Assembly (NCBI RefSeq): GCF_009176305.1
Contig: NZ_BLAJ01000002.1
Coordinates: forward strand, 682,001 to 746,000
From: Martinezella dioscoreae
GTDB taxonomy: Bacteria; Pseudomonadota; Alphaproteobacteria; Rhizobiales; Rhizobiaceae
Length of the DNA stretch: 64,000 bases
Direction: 5' to 3'
Both the position numbers and the translations under genes were made by a program. Shown in pieces: positions 17,330 through 25,289 of this stretch. The notes under the pieces were generated by a model, which searched no databases, was not told the DNA's origin, and saw nothing but the letters and a program-made list of their open reading frames with translations. Within the stretch, counting starts at the first letter, position 1. The number at the start of each line of letters is the position of its first letter.

Positions 17330-18340
17330 GTGATCGACAGTGCAGAAAAAAGTGTCTGCGTAATCATTGCCGCAAAGAATGCCAGCGACACCATCGGGCT
17401 GGCCGTTGCCTCGGCCCTTCGCGAGCCCGAAGTGGCGGAAGTCGTCGTCATCGACGACGGTTCGACGGATGGGACCGCCGCCGCGGCGGCCAAGGCCGAT
17501 GACGGCAGCGGCAGACTGACGATCCAGGAATTCGAGAAGAACCGTGGTCCCGCCGCAGCACGAAACCACGCGATCGACATATCCAAGGCTCCGCTGATCG
17601 GCATTCTCGATGCCGACGATTTCTTCTTTCCGGGGCGTTTTGCTGCGCTGCTTGCCGCTGACGATTGGGATTTCGTCGCCGACAACATCGCCTTCGTCAG
17701 TGCCGACACCGTTCCTGACGCGCATGCACGGCTCGATCATTTCGATGCGAAGCCGCGGTTTCTTGATCTTGCTGCTTTCGTCGAGGGCAATATTTCCAAG
17801 CGAGGCGTGCGCCGCGGCGAGATCGGCTTCCTGAAGCCCTTGATGCGGCGTTCCTTTCTGGATGCGCATGGCCTGCGCTACAATGAGGCGCTGCGCCTCG
17901 GCGAGGACTATGACCTTTACGTCCGCGCGCTGGCGAAGCGCGCACGTTACAAGGTCATCCATAGCTGCGGTTACGGCGCCGTGGTGCGCAGCGATTCGCT
18001 GAGCGGCCGGCACAGGACGGAGGATTTGCGCCGTCTCTATGAGGCTGACCGGACCATACTTGCCAAGGGCGGGCTTTCTTCGGAAGACGCTGCGGTAATC
18101 CGCCGTCATGAGCAGCATATCCGCGATCGCTACGAGCTCAGGCATTTCCTCGACATCAAGTCGCAATCGGGGCTCTTGTCTGCCGCGATCTATGCGCTTT
18201 CGCATCCCTTCGCCGTCCCGGCGATTGCCGGCGGCATTCTGGCTGATAAGACCGAGCGCTTCCGCAAGCGGAGCGGCGCGCCCATTGCCCATGCCGGTGC
18301 GAACGGCCTGCGCTATCTTCTGCAGGCCGCTCCGAAATAG
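17330..18340 (+). CDS. exoU: Succinoglycan glycosyltransferase ExoU (GT2)
   Basis: A 336-residue GT-A fold family-2 glycosyltransferase. VCVIIAAKNASDTIG is the nucleotide-binding start, VVVIDDGSTDGT the first acidic motif, GILDADDFFFPGRF the DxD, and LRLGEDYDLYVRAL the catalytic-base (ED) motif. GTG 17330 is chosen because GGAGG stands 5 bases upstream; TTG 17318 would place the site inside the gene. In S. meliloti ExoU adds the sixth sugar of the octasaccharide on the cytoplasmic face. Its position after exoX and before exoV/exoW supports ExoU over ExoO or ExoW, which are similar in sequence. exoV converges with 12 bases between the stops. Confidence 0.85.
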   Translation: MIDSAEKSVCVIIAAKNASDTIGLAVASALREPEVAEVVVIDDGSTDGTAAAAAKADDGSGRLTIQEFEKNRGPAAARNHAIDISKAPLIGILDADDFFFPGRFAALLAADDWDFVADNIAFVSADTVPDAHARLDHFDAKPRFLDLAAFVEGNISKRGVRRGEIGFLKPLMRRSFLDAHGLRYNEALRLGEDYDLYVRALAKRARYKVIHSCGYGAVVRSDSLSGRHRTEDLRRLYEADRTILAKGGLSSEDAAVIRRHEQHIRDRYELRHFLDIKSQSGLLSAAIYALSHPFAVPAIAGGILADKTERFRKRSGAPIAHAGANGLRYLLQAAPK

Positions 18341-18352
18341 CGGTATCGCGGC

Positions 18353-19297
18353 TTACAGATAATCGCGGCGAACGCCTTCGACCACATTGAGGAGGCGCTC
18401 CTTGCAGGCGGCAAGCGCGCTATCCTTGCTCAGCTGCGGCCTCGCCTTGCTTGCCTGCCACAGAGCCAGGGCGGAAGGCATGGCAAGTGCCTGCTTTGCC
18501 ATGATGCGCAGCGTGGTCTGCTCGGGATCGGCAAGCATCACGTTTTCCCCGTAGCGCTGTTTTCCGAGCTCGTCTGCTGCCAGCTTGCTGCGTTCGAAAC
18601 CGACTCCCCAGAACTTCGCGCCCTTGGCGATCGCCTCGGCGCGGGTCGAAACGGGGATGTGCTTCGGCTGATAGGTGACGCCGAGCGAGCGCGCCCAGTC
18701 GTTCCATTTGAAGCTGTTGATGGAGCGCGAGGAGCTGACTGCAATCCATGGAACGCGGAAAGCATCGGCAAGGATAGCGCCGTGCATGGACTCCGCAACG
18801 ATCATTTCTGACGCAGCAATTTCGCGGATCACGGCCTTTGCCTCGCCGCGGGGGTCGAGATAGGAAAGGCCCACGGTTTTGCAGATTTCAGGCCAGAGAC
18901 CAGCGGCAGCCGATTCCCAATGCGGAATGAAGGTGCGCTTGCCGTTTTTCGAAATGTTCTGGAATTCGGGCATTTCCGTCACCAGGACGGCGGGGTCGAC
19001 AATGCCCATTGTGGCAGGCAGGCCAGCCTTTTCCGCTGTCAGCGGGCCGCGTACGCTGCGAATGTCCCATTGCGATGTGTCGCGCATGTCGGGAAGGGAG
19101 CCATAGCCGAAGCCGCTGCCGATGACGAGCTTGCGTCCCTCGTCGGGCAGGATCTCTGTGTTGAGGACGGTTCCGACGCCGACCAGCAGTGTTTCCTTGT
19201 GAACATCGCGAAGGCCGGGAAGTAGGAAATCCCAGAGCCAGAGATTGAGATCATCACCGAAATTGCCATGGGTGGATTCCCAGTGGAACGGCTTCAT
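18353..19297 (-). CDS. exoV: Succinoglycan ketal-pyruvyl transferase ExoV
   Basis: A 314-residue polysaccharide pyruvyl transferase family protein. MKPFHWESTHGNFGDDLN at the start, then VIGSGFGYG, SVRGPLTAEKAG and the late SMHGAILADAF motif are typical. ExoV adds the 4,6-pyruvate ketal to the terminal glucose of the succinoglycan repeat; in S. meliloti this is needed for polymerisation. ATG 19297 has AAGGAG 6 bases upstream. A 52-residue upstream extension of the frame lacks similarity and a ribosome-binding site. It follows exoW on the same strand by 86 bases. Confidence 0.9.
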   Translation of the reverse strand: MKPFHWESTHGNFGDDLNLWLWDFLLPGLRDVHKETLLVGVGTVLNTEILPDEGRKLVIGSGFGYGSLPDMRDTSQWDIRSVRGPLTAEKAGLPATMGIVDPAVLVTEMPEFQNISKNGKRTFIPHWESAAAGLWPEICKTVGLSYLDPRGEAKAVIREIAASEMIVAESMHGAILADAFRVPWIAVSSSRSINSFKWNDWARSLGVTYQPKHIPVSTRAEAIAKGAKFWGVGFERSKLAADELGKQRYGENVMLADPEQTTLRIMAKQALAMPSALALWQASKARPQLSKDSALAACKERLLNVVEGVRRDYL

Positions 19298-19370
19298 ACA
19301 GGACTCCTTGCTGATCCAAACGATAGCGGGGCACGCCGTGGCTCTTCGATGCGGCATGCGCAGCTCATGC

Positions 19371-19382
19371 TGCGCTGCAAAA
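19371..19382. promoter_or_regulatory. TGCGCTGCAAAA motif in the exoW-exoV gap
   Basis: An exact copy of TGCGCTGCAAAA lies 1 base outside the exoW stop codon and about 75 bases upstream of exoV. Other exact copies occur at 16600-16611 (minus) and 20720-20731. A shared regulator site is inferred. Confidence 0.45.
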
Positions 19383-19383
19383 T

Positions 19384-20343
19384 CTAGGGCGCGAGTTTGC
19401 CGACGGCAAGCTGCATGACGCTTTGTAAAATCGCCGGGTCGCGCAAGGCCCATTTTGCCAGCAGTCCAAATTGCGGCAGACGCCGCTGCCGCACCTGCCG
19501 CGCCTGGCTCCAGAGCGCCTGCCGCCGGGCGCGATTTTTATAGAGGCGGATGGACTCGACATCCTGAGGCCGCCGCGAAAATCTCTGTTCCAGCGTGTTG
19601 AGCGCCGTCCACGTGTTGAATTGCTGACGCAGGAATTCGGGGGAATCGTTATCGATGCTGTGGAAGATATTCACGCCTTCGCCACGCAGTGCACCGGCAT
19701 TTTCACATAGCAATACCCGCTTGGCTGCGAGAACGCAGTCGCAGAAGAACAAGACGTCCTCTGCCGCCAGCCGCAATGACGGCTCGAAACGGATCTTTTC
19801 GAAGAGCGGCCGCCCGATCACCATGCAGGACATATGCAAAAAGCTCCAATCCTGCAGCATGACGCTGGCAATGTTCGGAATTTCGACGACGGCGGGCCTG
19901 TCCGACAATCGTATCGTATCGGCCGACTTTCCGAGTTCGGCGATGCTGAAATGATAATAGAACTCCTTGCCGCCATCGATGGAGTCCCAGTAGCAATCTG
20001 CATTGTAATGGGTCAGCGTTCCGAAGGCGTTGCTGAGATGTTCCGGTGCCCATTCGTCATCGGAATCCAGGAAGGCCACGAACCGGCTCTCGGCTGGCAC
20101 GCTGTTAAGGCCGGTATTGCGGGCCCCGCCGGGACCCGCGTTGGTCTGACGGATCACACGAATGCGTTTTCTTTCTTCATTGCTCAGCGACTGCAGCTCG
20201 TCTTCCGCCGGAAGCGGCGATGCATCGTCGACGATGAGGATATCGAAATCCTGAAATGTCTGCCGGGATATTGATTTCAACGCGCGCAGCAGAACGCCGG
20301 TTTGCTTCTGATAGAACGGAATAACAATTGTGATAGACGCCAT
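19384..20343 (-). CDS. exoW: Succinoglycan glycosyltransferase ExoW (GT2)
   Basis: A 319-residue GT2 enzyme: ITIVIPFYQKQTGVLLRAL, LIVDDASPLPAEDE, AGPGGARNTGLN, VAFLDSDDEW (DxD) and the AAEDVLFF base motif. ExoW adds a late glucose (the seventh) of the repeat in S. meliloti. AAAGGCGGGAAA sits directly before ATG 20343. It is the first gene of a minus-strand exoW-exoV pair and is divergent from exoH across a 670-base gap, where S. meliloti instead carries exoT and exoI. Confidence 0.88.
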   Translation of the reverse strand: MASITIVIPFYQKQTGVLLRALKSISRQTFQDFDILIVDDASPLPAEDELQSLSNEERKRIRVIRQTNAGPGGARNTGLNSVPAESRFVAFLDSDDEWAPEHLSNAFGTLTHYNADCYWDSIDGGKEFYYHFSIAELGKSADTIRLSDRPAVVEIPNIASVMLQDWSFLHMSCMVIGRPLFEKIRFEPSLRLAAEDVLFFCDCVLAAKRVLLCENAGALRGEGVNIFHSIDNDSPEFLRQQFNTWTALNTLEQRFSRRPQDVESIRLYKNRARRQALWSQARQVRQRRLPQFGLLAKWALRDPAILQSVMQLAVGKLAP

Positions 20344-20552
20344 TTTCCCGCCTTTACGGTTTTGATTCAGGGGCTTGCGGTCTCATCCCCGAGGGCATGA
20401 TCATTGGCTTTCCAACGGCATCCGCGGCAATTTTCCGGCCGATTGACCCATAACGGAGGTCGTTGTGACGCCAACAGGTAGCGTCCAATCGGTGTCGAGC
20501 AATGTTGAGAAACGAGATTTTCTGAAACTTTATCCCAGTGCGACGGCATCCA

Positions 20553-20593
20553 GACCATCCCGCCGAGGGATCCCGGACCATCCCGCGAGGATC
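20553..20593. repeat. Two-copy direct repeat upstream of exoW/exoH
   Basis: GACCATCCCGCCGAGGGATC (20553-20572) is repeated as GACCATCCCGCGAGGATC (20576-20593), with the second copy 23 bases later and differing by two single-base deletions. Spacing near two helical turns suggests cooperative binding of a response regulator. The protein is not identified. Confidence 0.5.
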
Positions 20594-20719
20594 ATTGTGA
20601 CACATTGCGCGCCATGATCTTACATTTATGCACCCATGAGGGGAGCGACGTAGGCCGCTTTTCTCACATGGATTGAAATGCTGTCGCATTTTGGTCATGG
20701 TTCGCCTACCAAACTCTGC

Positions 20720-20731
20720 TGCGCTGCAAAA
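20720..20731. promoter_or_regulatory. TGCGCTGCAAAA motif in the exoW-exoH gap
   Basis: Exact third copy of the exo-associated 12-mer, about 380 bases upstream of exoW's start and about 290 upstream of exoH's. Confidence 0.45.
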
Positions 20732-21013
20732 AATCTTCACCTTCCAGTAAAAAAACAAGACGGGTCGAACTCTTCCTCGGAAGCCGGCATCGAAAGTTCG
20801 CGCGGGCGTCTAAGTGCCTTTCGCAGCAGAGCTTTTCTCCAATTCAAATCGATTATTCCATGCTCAAAGGCATGCAGACCGGTGTTTTCAGCACTGGTCC
20901 GCATATGATTTTTTACTCATTTTTGCTGCGGTGCCATATTCCCTTTCCAAAGAGCGCCCTAGGTTAAGTCTGCGAGCTCTGCTGTGCTCTGTTTGAAATG
21001 GCTGCAAGGGGGG

Positions 21014-22168
21014 ATGCAGCACGAAGAAGGGGTGACAGACATCGTGAATGTGACTGCCAACGTATCTTCGCGGATAAACCTCATGCGTATCGTGCTCATC
21101 TCGGGCATAATCTTTGTTCATATACCGTTCGATCCGCATAGCAGCCCATTCAACGGCGCCTATGGCTTTTTCGATTGGCTGCGAGTGTTCCTGCGTGACA
21201 GCTTGTTCCGTGTAGGTGTTCCCTGCCTGAGCGTAATCTCCGGATACTTGCTGTTTCGAAATGGAAAGGCACCGCAGAGCTATACAGAGACCATTAGCCG
21301 GAAGACAAAGACAATTATTCTGCCGTTCCTGTTGTGGAATAGCGCGTTCTTCCTCTTCGTACTTCTTCTTCAGTATTATGGTATCGGAGATGGATACCTG
21401 CCGGATCTGTCGGAGGCTAATCCGCACACGATATCGAATCTCCTGCTCGCTATCGATGGCGAACCGATAAATCTGCCGCTCTATTTCCTGCGCGATCTTT
21501 TTGTTTGCATTTTGCTGTCGCCGGTGCTGGCTTTTCTTATTCGTCGTGCTCCGTTACCGACATTGATCTTTCTGCTCTTGCTGGCGGCATGGCCAATATC
21601 TATCGGGATAGTGTTGCGGAACTCGATCCTCTTCAGTTTCAGCTTTGGAATCTACCTGAGCCTCCATCGTATCGACGTGACGCTCATAGATCGCTATGCC
21701 GCCCTGATCGCGCCCGCCTTCATTGCGCTTGCCGCGCTTCTGGCCACGGCTGCCTACATGACAGGGCCTGGATTGCCGTTGTGGCTCGAGGTTTGTCGCA
21801 ATCTGATGGTGTTGGTGGGCATTCCCGGGTTCTGGGCAGTATCGGCAATCTTCATCCGCAGCCGGATCGGGAGGGGTCTGGCGGGAACGGGCAGCCTCAG
21901 CTTCTGGATTTTTTGCGCCCATTATCCTTTGCTCTTCTGTCTCTGGGTTCTTTGGAACCGCGGCGGCAGCGAACTCTATCCGATTTTCTATCTTTTGGCG
22001 GCAGCGCTTGCCTTACTGCTGCTGCCCTTGACCAACGGCATGGCGCGCTACGCCCTGCCAAGCTTCCACAACCTGCTGACTGGCAGCCGGGTACGCCCGC
22101 AAACCGAAATCCGTGCTGTCCAGAACCGCGCCGCCGAAGGTCGGCAAGTGCGTTCGAAGCAAAGGTGA
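21014..22168 (+). CDS. exoH: Succinoglycan succinyltransferase ExoH (acyltransferase 3 family)
   Basis: A polytopic acyltransferase of about 375-384 residues. INLMRIVLISGIIFVHIP with the early His, SLFRVGVPCLSVISGYLLF and roughly ten spans are typical of ExoH. ExoH succinylates the repeat; in S. meliloti this makes the polymer susceptible to ExoK and is required for nodule invasion. The start is uncertain: ATG 21014 has its GGGGGG too close, while GTG 21044 has AAGGGG 11 bases upstream, and GTG 21032 is also possible. All three lie before the first membrane span. It heads the exoH-K-L-A-M-O-N-P unit, and exoK starts 4 bases after its stop. Confidence 0.9.
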   Translation: MQHEEGVTDIVNVTANVSSRINLMRIVLISGIIFVHIPFDPHSSPFNGAYGFFDWLRVFLRDSLFRVGVPCLSVISGYLLFRNGKAPQSYTETISRKTKTIILPFLLWNSAFFLFVLLLQYYGIGDGYLPDLSEANPHTISNLLLAIDGEPINLPLYFLRDLFVCILLSPVLAFLIRRAPLPTLIFLLLLAAWPISIGIVLRNSILFSFSFGIYLSLHRIDVTLIDRYAALIAPAFIALAALLATAAYMTGPGLPLWLEVCRNLMVLVGIPGFWAVSAIFIRSRIGRGLAGTGSLSFWIFCAHYPLLFCLWVLWNRGGSELYPIFYLLAAALALLLLPLTNGMARYALPSFHNLLTGSRVRPQTEIRAVQNRAAEGRQVRSKQR

Positions 22169-22172
22169 TGCC

Positions 22173-22979
22173 ATGACGACATCGAAAAGAAGTTACATGC
22201 AAAGACTTGGTCTTGTCTCAATCGCTCTCCTGAGCGCGTGCTTCCTGCCACAGGCCGTGTCCGCCCAGGATGATCAGGCAACCGGCCAGTCATTCGTCGA
22301 CAATTTCGAACGTTTGGATACCAGCCGCTGGTATATTTCCGATGGCTGGAACAATGGGGCGTATCAGAATTGCACCTGGTCGCGGAAACAGGTGAACGTC
22401 AGGGATGGGACGCTGCAACTGCAGTTCACCCAGTCCAAGACCGGCGATCGCAATTATGCTTGCGGCGAAATCCAGACGATGAAACGCTATGGCTACGGCA
22501 CCTACGAGGCGCGTTATCGCACAGCCAAGGGGCCTGGTCTCAACTCTGCCTTCTTCACCTATATCGGTCCCACCGACAAGAAGCCGCATGACGAGATCGA
22601 TTTCGAAGTGCTCGGGAAGAATCCCGGCCAAGTTCAGGTCAACCAATATATTTCCGCCAAGGGCGGCAACGAAAAGCTGGTGCCGGTTGCAGGTGGCGCC
22701 GACCAGGACTTCAATGATTATGCCTTCGTCTGGGAAAAGGATCGTCTGCGCTACTACGTGAACGGCAAGCTCGTTCAGGAAGTCACCGATCCTTCGAAGA
22801 TACCGACGAACGCGCAGAAGATCTTCTTCAGTCTCTGGGGCACCGATACGCTCAGCGGCTGGATGGGCAAGTTCGCCTATAGCGGCGAGCCGGCAACCAT
22901 GGAGATCAAGCGCGTCGCCTTCACTGCGCCGGGAGAGAAGTGCCTGTTCCCGGAATCGATCACCTGCAAGCTCGATTGA
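22173..22979 (+). CDS. exoK: Secreted endo-1,3-1,4-beta-glycanase ExoK (GH16)
   Basis: A 268-residue exported GH16 enzyme. The signal peptide ends near AVSAQ (about residue 32), and the beta-jelly-roll contains the retaining catalytic motif EIDFE at residues 141-145 (nucleophile Glu141, acid/base Glu145). ExoK cleaves nascent succinoglycan into lower-molecular-weight forms, and cleavage depends on succinylation and acetylation. Its adjacency to exoH fits this. AAAGGTGATGCC precedes ATG 22173. Four Cys in the mature part could form disulfides in the periplasm or outside the cell. Confidence 0.93.
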   Translation: MTTSKRSYMQRLGLVSIALLSACFLPQAVSAQDDQATGQSFVDNFERLDTSRWYISDGWNNGAYQNCTWSRKQVNVRDGTLQLQFTQSKTGDRNYACGEIQTMKRYGYGTYEARYRTAKGPGLNSAFFTYIGPTDKKPHDEIDFEVLGKNPGQVQVNQYISAKGGNEKLVPVAGGADQDFNDYAFVWEKDRLRYYVNGKLVQEVTDPSKIPTNAQKIFFSLWGTDTLSGWMGKFAYSGEPATMEIKRVAFTAPGEKCLFPESITCKLD

Positions 22980-23085
22980 ACATGGTCGGCCGCGTGGCAT
23001 CTCGCGCGGTCGGTTGCAATGCCACCATGCAACACCAACCACACAAGGCGCCTGGTTCTGGCCGGGCGCAAAAGCGGAAATTTTG

Positions 23086-24294
23086 ATGCTGCATATACTG
23101 TATTTCGTCCATGATCTTGCCGACCCGGCTGTGCGCAGGCGGGTGCTGATGCTGCAGGCCGGCGGGGCACTCGTGACGCTCGCGGGGTTCCGGCGCGATG
23201 ACAATGCGCTGGCTGCCATCCATGGTGTCGAGCCGATCGAGCTCGGCAAGACACGGGATGCCCAGTTTGCGCAGCGCATTGCGGCGGTGGCCAAATCGGC
23301 GGCGAAACTGCGTGGTGCGCTGCGCTCGGTCGCAAGGCCGGACCTCATCATCGGCCGCAATCTCGAAATGCTGGCGCTGGCCCATCGCGCCAAGTCCATT
23401 TTTGGCGGCGATATGCCTGTTGTCTATGAATGCCTCGATATCCACCGGCTACTGCTGCGCGACGATGTCGTGGGCAGCGCGCTTCGCAGTGCGGAACGCC
23501 ATTTCGGTTCGCAGGCGGCATTGCTGGTGACCAGTTCGCCAGCCTTCATCGAACGTTATTTCCGCCCGCGCTCCGGGCTGCATGTGCCGGTCATGCTGCT
23601 CGAAAACAAGGTGCTGGCGCTTGAGCCTGCGGCGCGCGCCATCGCATCGGCAGCAAGACCGCCGGCTGCGGGCAAGCCCTGGAAGATAGGCTGGTTCGGC
23701 GCTCTTCGCTGCCGCAAGTCCTTGGCCTTGCTCGATCAATTCTCGCGGCGGGTGGAGGGCCGTTTCGAGATCGTCCTCCGGGGCCGCCCGGCCTACTCCG
23801 AGTTCGAGGACTTCGATCGCACCGTCCGCGATGCACCCTTCATGCATTTTGCCGGCGCCTACAAGAATCCCGAGGATCTTTCGGCGATCTATGGCGAAGT
23901 CCAGTTCTCCTGGGCGATCGATTTTTTCGAAGAAGGCTTGAACTCCAACTGGCTGCTGCCGAACCGCCTCTATGAAGGCGGTCTTTATGGCGCTGTGCCG
24001 ATTGCGATCAAGGATACGGAGACGGCAAGATTTCTTGCCAGCCGAAAGATCGGGCTTACGCTCGACCAGGCCGATGCCGAACATCTGACGGCGCTTTTGG
24101 GTGAGATGGACACGAGGCGTTATCTCGACGCCTTCGAGGCGGTGGCTTCCCAGGATCGCAAGCAATGGATGATGGATCGCGCCGACTGTCAGGGGCTGGT
24201 GCAGCGGCTGGCGTCGCTGACGCACGCCAATGAGCAGATTGCCGAAGTACAGGCCCTCCCACAACTACATCGCAATAGAGGTGGATTGCAATGA
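23086..24294 (+). CDS. exoL: Succinoglycan glycosyltransferase ExoL
   Basis: A 402-residue GT-B-like glycosyltransferase. The N-terminal HILYFVHDLADPAVRRR and the C-terminal domain beginning KPWKIGWFGALRCRKSL, followed by PNRLYEGGLYGAVPIA, a donor-binding pattern, match ExoL. In S. meliloti ExoL adds the third sugar. ATG 23086 is the natural start, since the frame upstream to 23014 lacks similarity; its ribosome-binding site (GCGGAA) is weak. It lies 106 bases after exoK and overlaps exoA by ATGA at 24291-24294. Confidence 0.87.
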   Translation: MLHILYFVHDLADPAVRRRVLMLQAGGALVTLAGFRRDDNALAAIHGVEPIELGKTRDAQFAQRIAAVAKSAAKLRGALRSVARPDLIIGRNLEMLALAHRAKSIFGGDMPVVYECLDIHRLLLRDDVVGSALRSAERHFGSQAALLVTSSPAFIERYFRPRSGLHVPVMLLENKVLALEPAARAIASAARPPAAGKPWKIGWFGALRCRKSLALLDQFSRRVEGRFEIVLRGRPAYSEFEDFDRTVRDAPFMHFAGAYKNPEDLSAIYGEVQFSWAIDFFEEGLNSNWLLPNRLYEGGLYGAVPIAIKDTETARFLASRKIGLTLDQADAEHLTALLGEMDTRRYLDAFEAVASQDRKQWMMDRADCQGLVQRLASLTHANEQIAEVQALPQLHRNRGGLQ

Positions 24295-25289
24295 CGACTG
24301 AAAGCTCTGGGGACATGCGCTGCATAATCGTTATTCCTTGCCTCAACGAGGAAAAGCATATCGAGCCGCTGATCGCCAAACTCGGGCAGGCTCTGGACGA
24401 ACTCGACGCCAGGATCGTAGTGGCTGATGGCGGCAGCACCGATCGCACGCGCGAGATCGTCCGGGATATAGCTGTAAGAGATCCTCGCGTTCTGTTGCTC
24501 GACAATCCGAAGCGGCTGCAGAGCGCAGCGATCAATCTCGCCATCGAGACGTTCGGCGACGATTACGAGTATTTCATCCGCATCGACGCCCATGGCGATT
24601 ATCCCGACGATTACTGCCAGACGCTGGTGCAGGAGGCCGGTGCGACGGGCGCGGATTCCGTCGTCGTTGCTATGCGCACCATGGGTTTCAGCGCCTTCCA
24701 GAAGGCAACGGCCGTCGCGCAGAACTCCAAGCTCGGCAATGGCGGCTCCAAACATCGCGAAGGAGCCAAGGGCCATTGGGCGGAGCATGGGCATCATGCG
24801 CTAATGCGCGTTGCCGCCTTCCGTGCCGTCGGCGGCTACGACGAAACCTTCAGCCATAACGAGGATGCCGAGCTGGATTATCGGCTGAACAAGGCGGGGT
24901 ATCGGATCTGGCTGACGGACAAGACTGCCATGACCTACTATCCGCGCTCCAGCGTCCCGACGCTCTTCAAGCAATATCTCGGTTATGGCCGCGGCCGCGC
25001 GCGCAATATTCTCAAGCATCGCAGCATGCCGAGCCTGCGCCAGATGCTGCCGCTTGCGGTCGTGCCGATTTTCATCGGTGCCTTCCTGGCGGTCCTTAAC
25101 TGGATTGCGGTTATTCCGGTTGGTCTGTGGGCTGTGGCCTGCATCGCCTACGGTTTCTGGATCGCTCTCGGCCAGAAGAACCCCTACGGCCCGCTGGCCG
25201 CAATTTCCGCCATGGTCATGCATTTCGCCTGGTCCATGGGCTTCTGGATGGAAGTTTTCAGCTTTCGCAATCGCAGGGTCGCGTCATGA
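24291..25289 (+). CDS. exoA: Succinoglycan glucosyltransferase ExoA (GT2)
   Basis: A 332-residue membrane-anchored GT2. CIIVIPCLNEEKHIEPLI, VVADGGSTDRT, FIRIDAHGDYPDDY (acceptor/DxD region), HNEDAELDYRLNKAG and the YYPRSSVPTLFKQYLGYGRGR motif are visible, followed by two to three C-terminal hydrophobic spans. ExoA adds the second sugar through a beta-1,3 linkage onto lipid-linked galactose. It is translationally coupled at both ends by ATGA overlaps with exoL and exoM. Confidence 0.92.
   Translation: MTTESSGDMRCIIVIPCLNEEKHIEPLIAKLGQALDELDARIVVADGGSTDRTREIVRDIAVRDPRVLLLDNPKRLQSAAINLAIETFGDDYEYFIRIDAHGDYPDDYCQTLVQEAGATGADSVVVAMRTMGFSAFQKATAVAQNSKLGNGGSKHREGAKGHWAEHGHHALMRVAAFRAVGGYDETFSHNEDAELDYRLNKAGYRIWLTDKTAMTYYPRSSVPTLFKQYLGYGRGRARNILKHRSMPSLRQMLPLAVVPIFIGAFLAVLNWIAVIPVGLWAVACIAYGFWIALGQKNPYGPLAAISAMVMHFAWSMGFWMEVFSFRNRRVAS

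Larger units (their letters stand above)
20344..21013. promoter_or_regulatory. exoW-exoH divergent gap without exoT/exoI
   Basis: A 670-base gap of mixed composition with no convincing gene. It holds a direct repeat (20553-20572 and 20576-20593), an exact TGCGCTGCAAAA (20720-20731) and AAATGC-tgtc-GCATTT (20676-20691). It must carry the promoters for exoW and for the long exoH-P unit. The 134-codon open frame on the minus strand (20354-20758) shows no family resemblance and no good start signal. Confidence 0.5.

Noticed and set aside
20354-20758. 134-codon minus-strand frame in the exoW-exoH gap, considered as an exoT or exoI remnant
   Set aside because: No membrane segments or motifs of either family, and no good ribosome-binding site.
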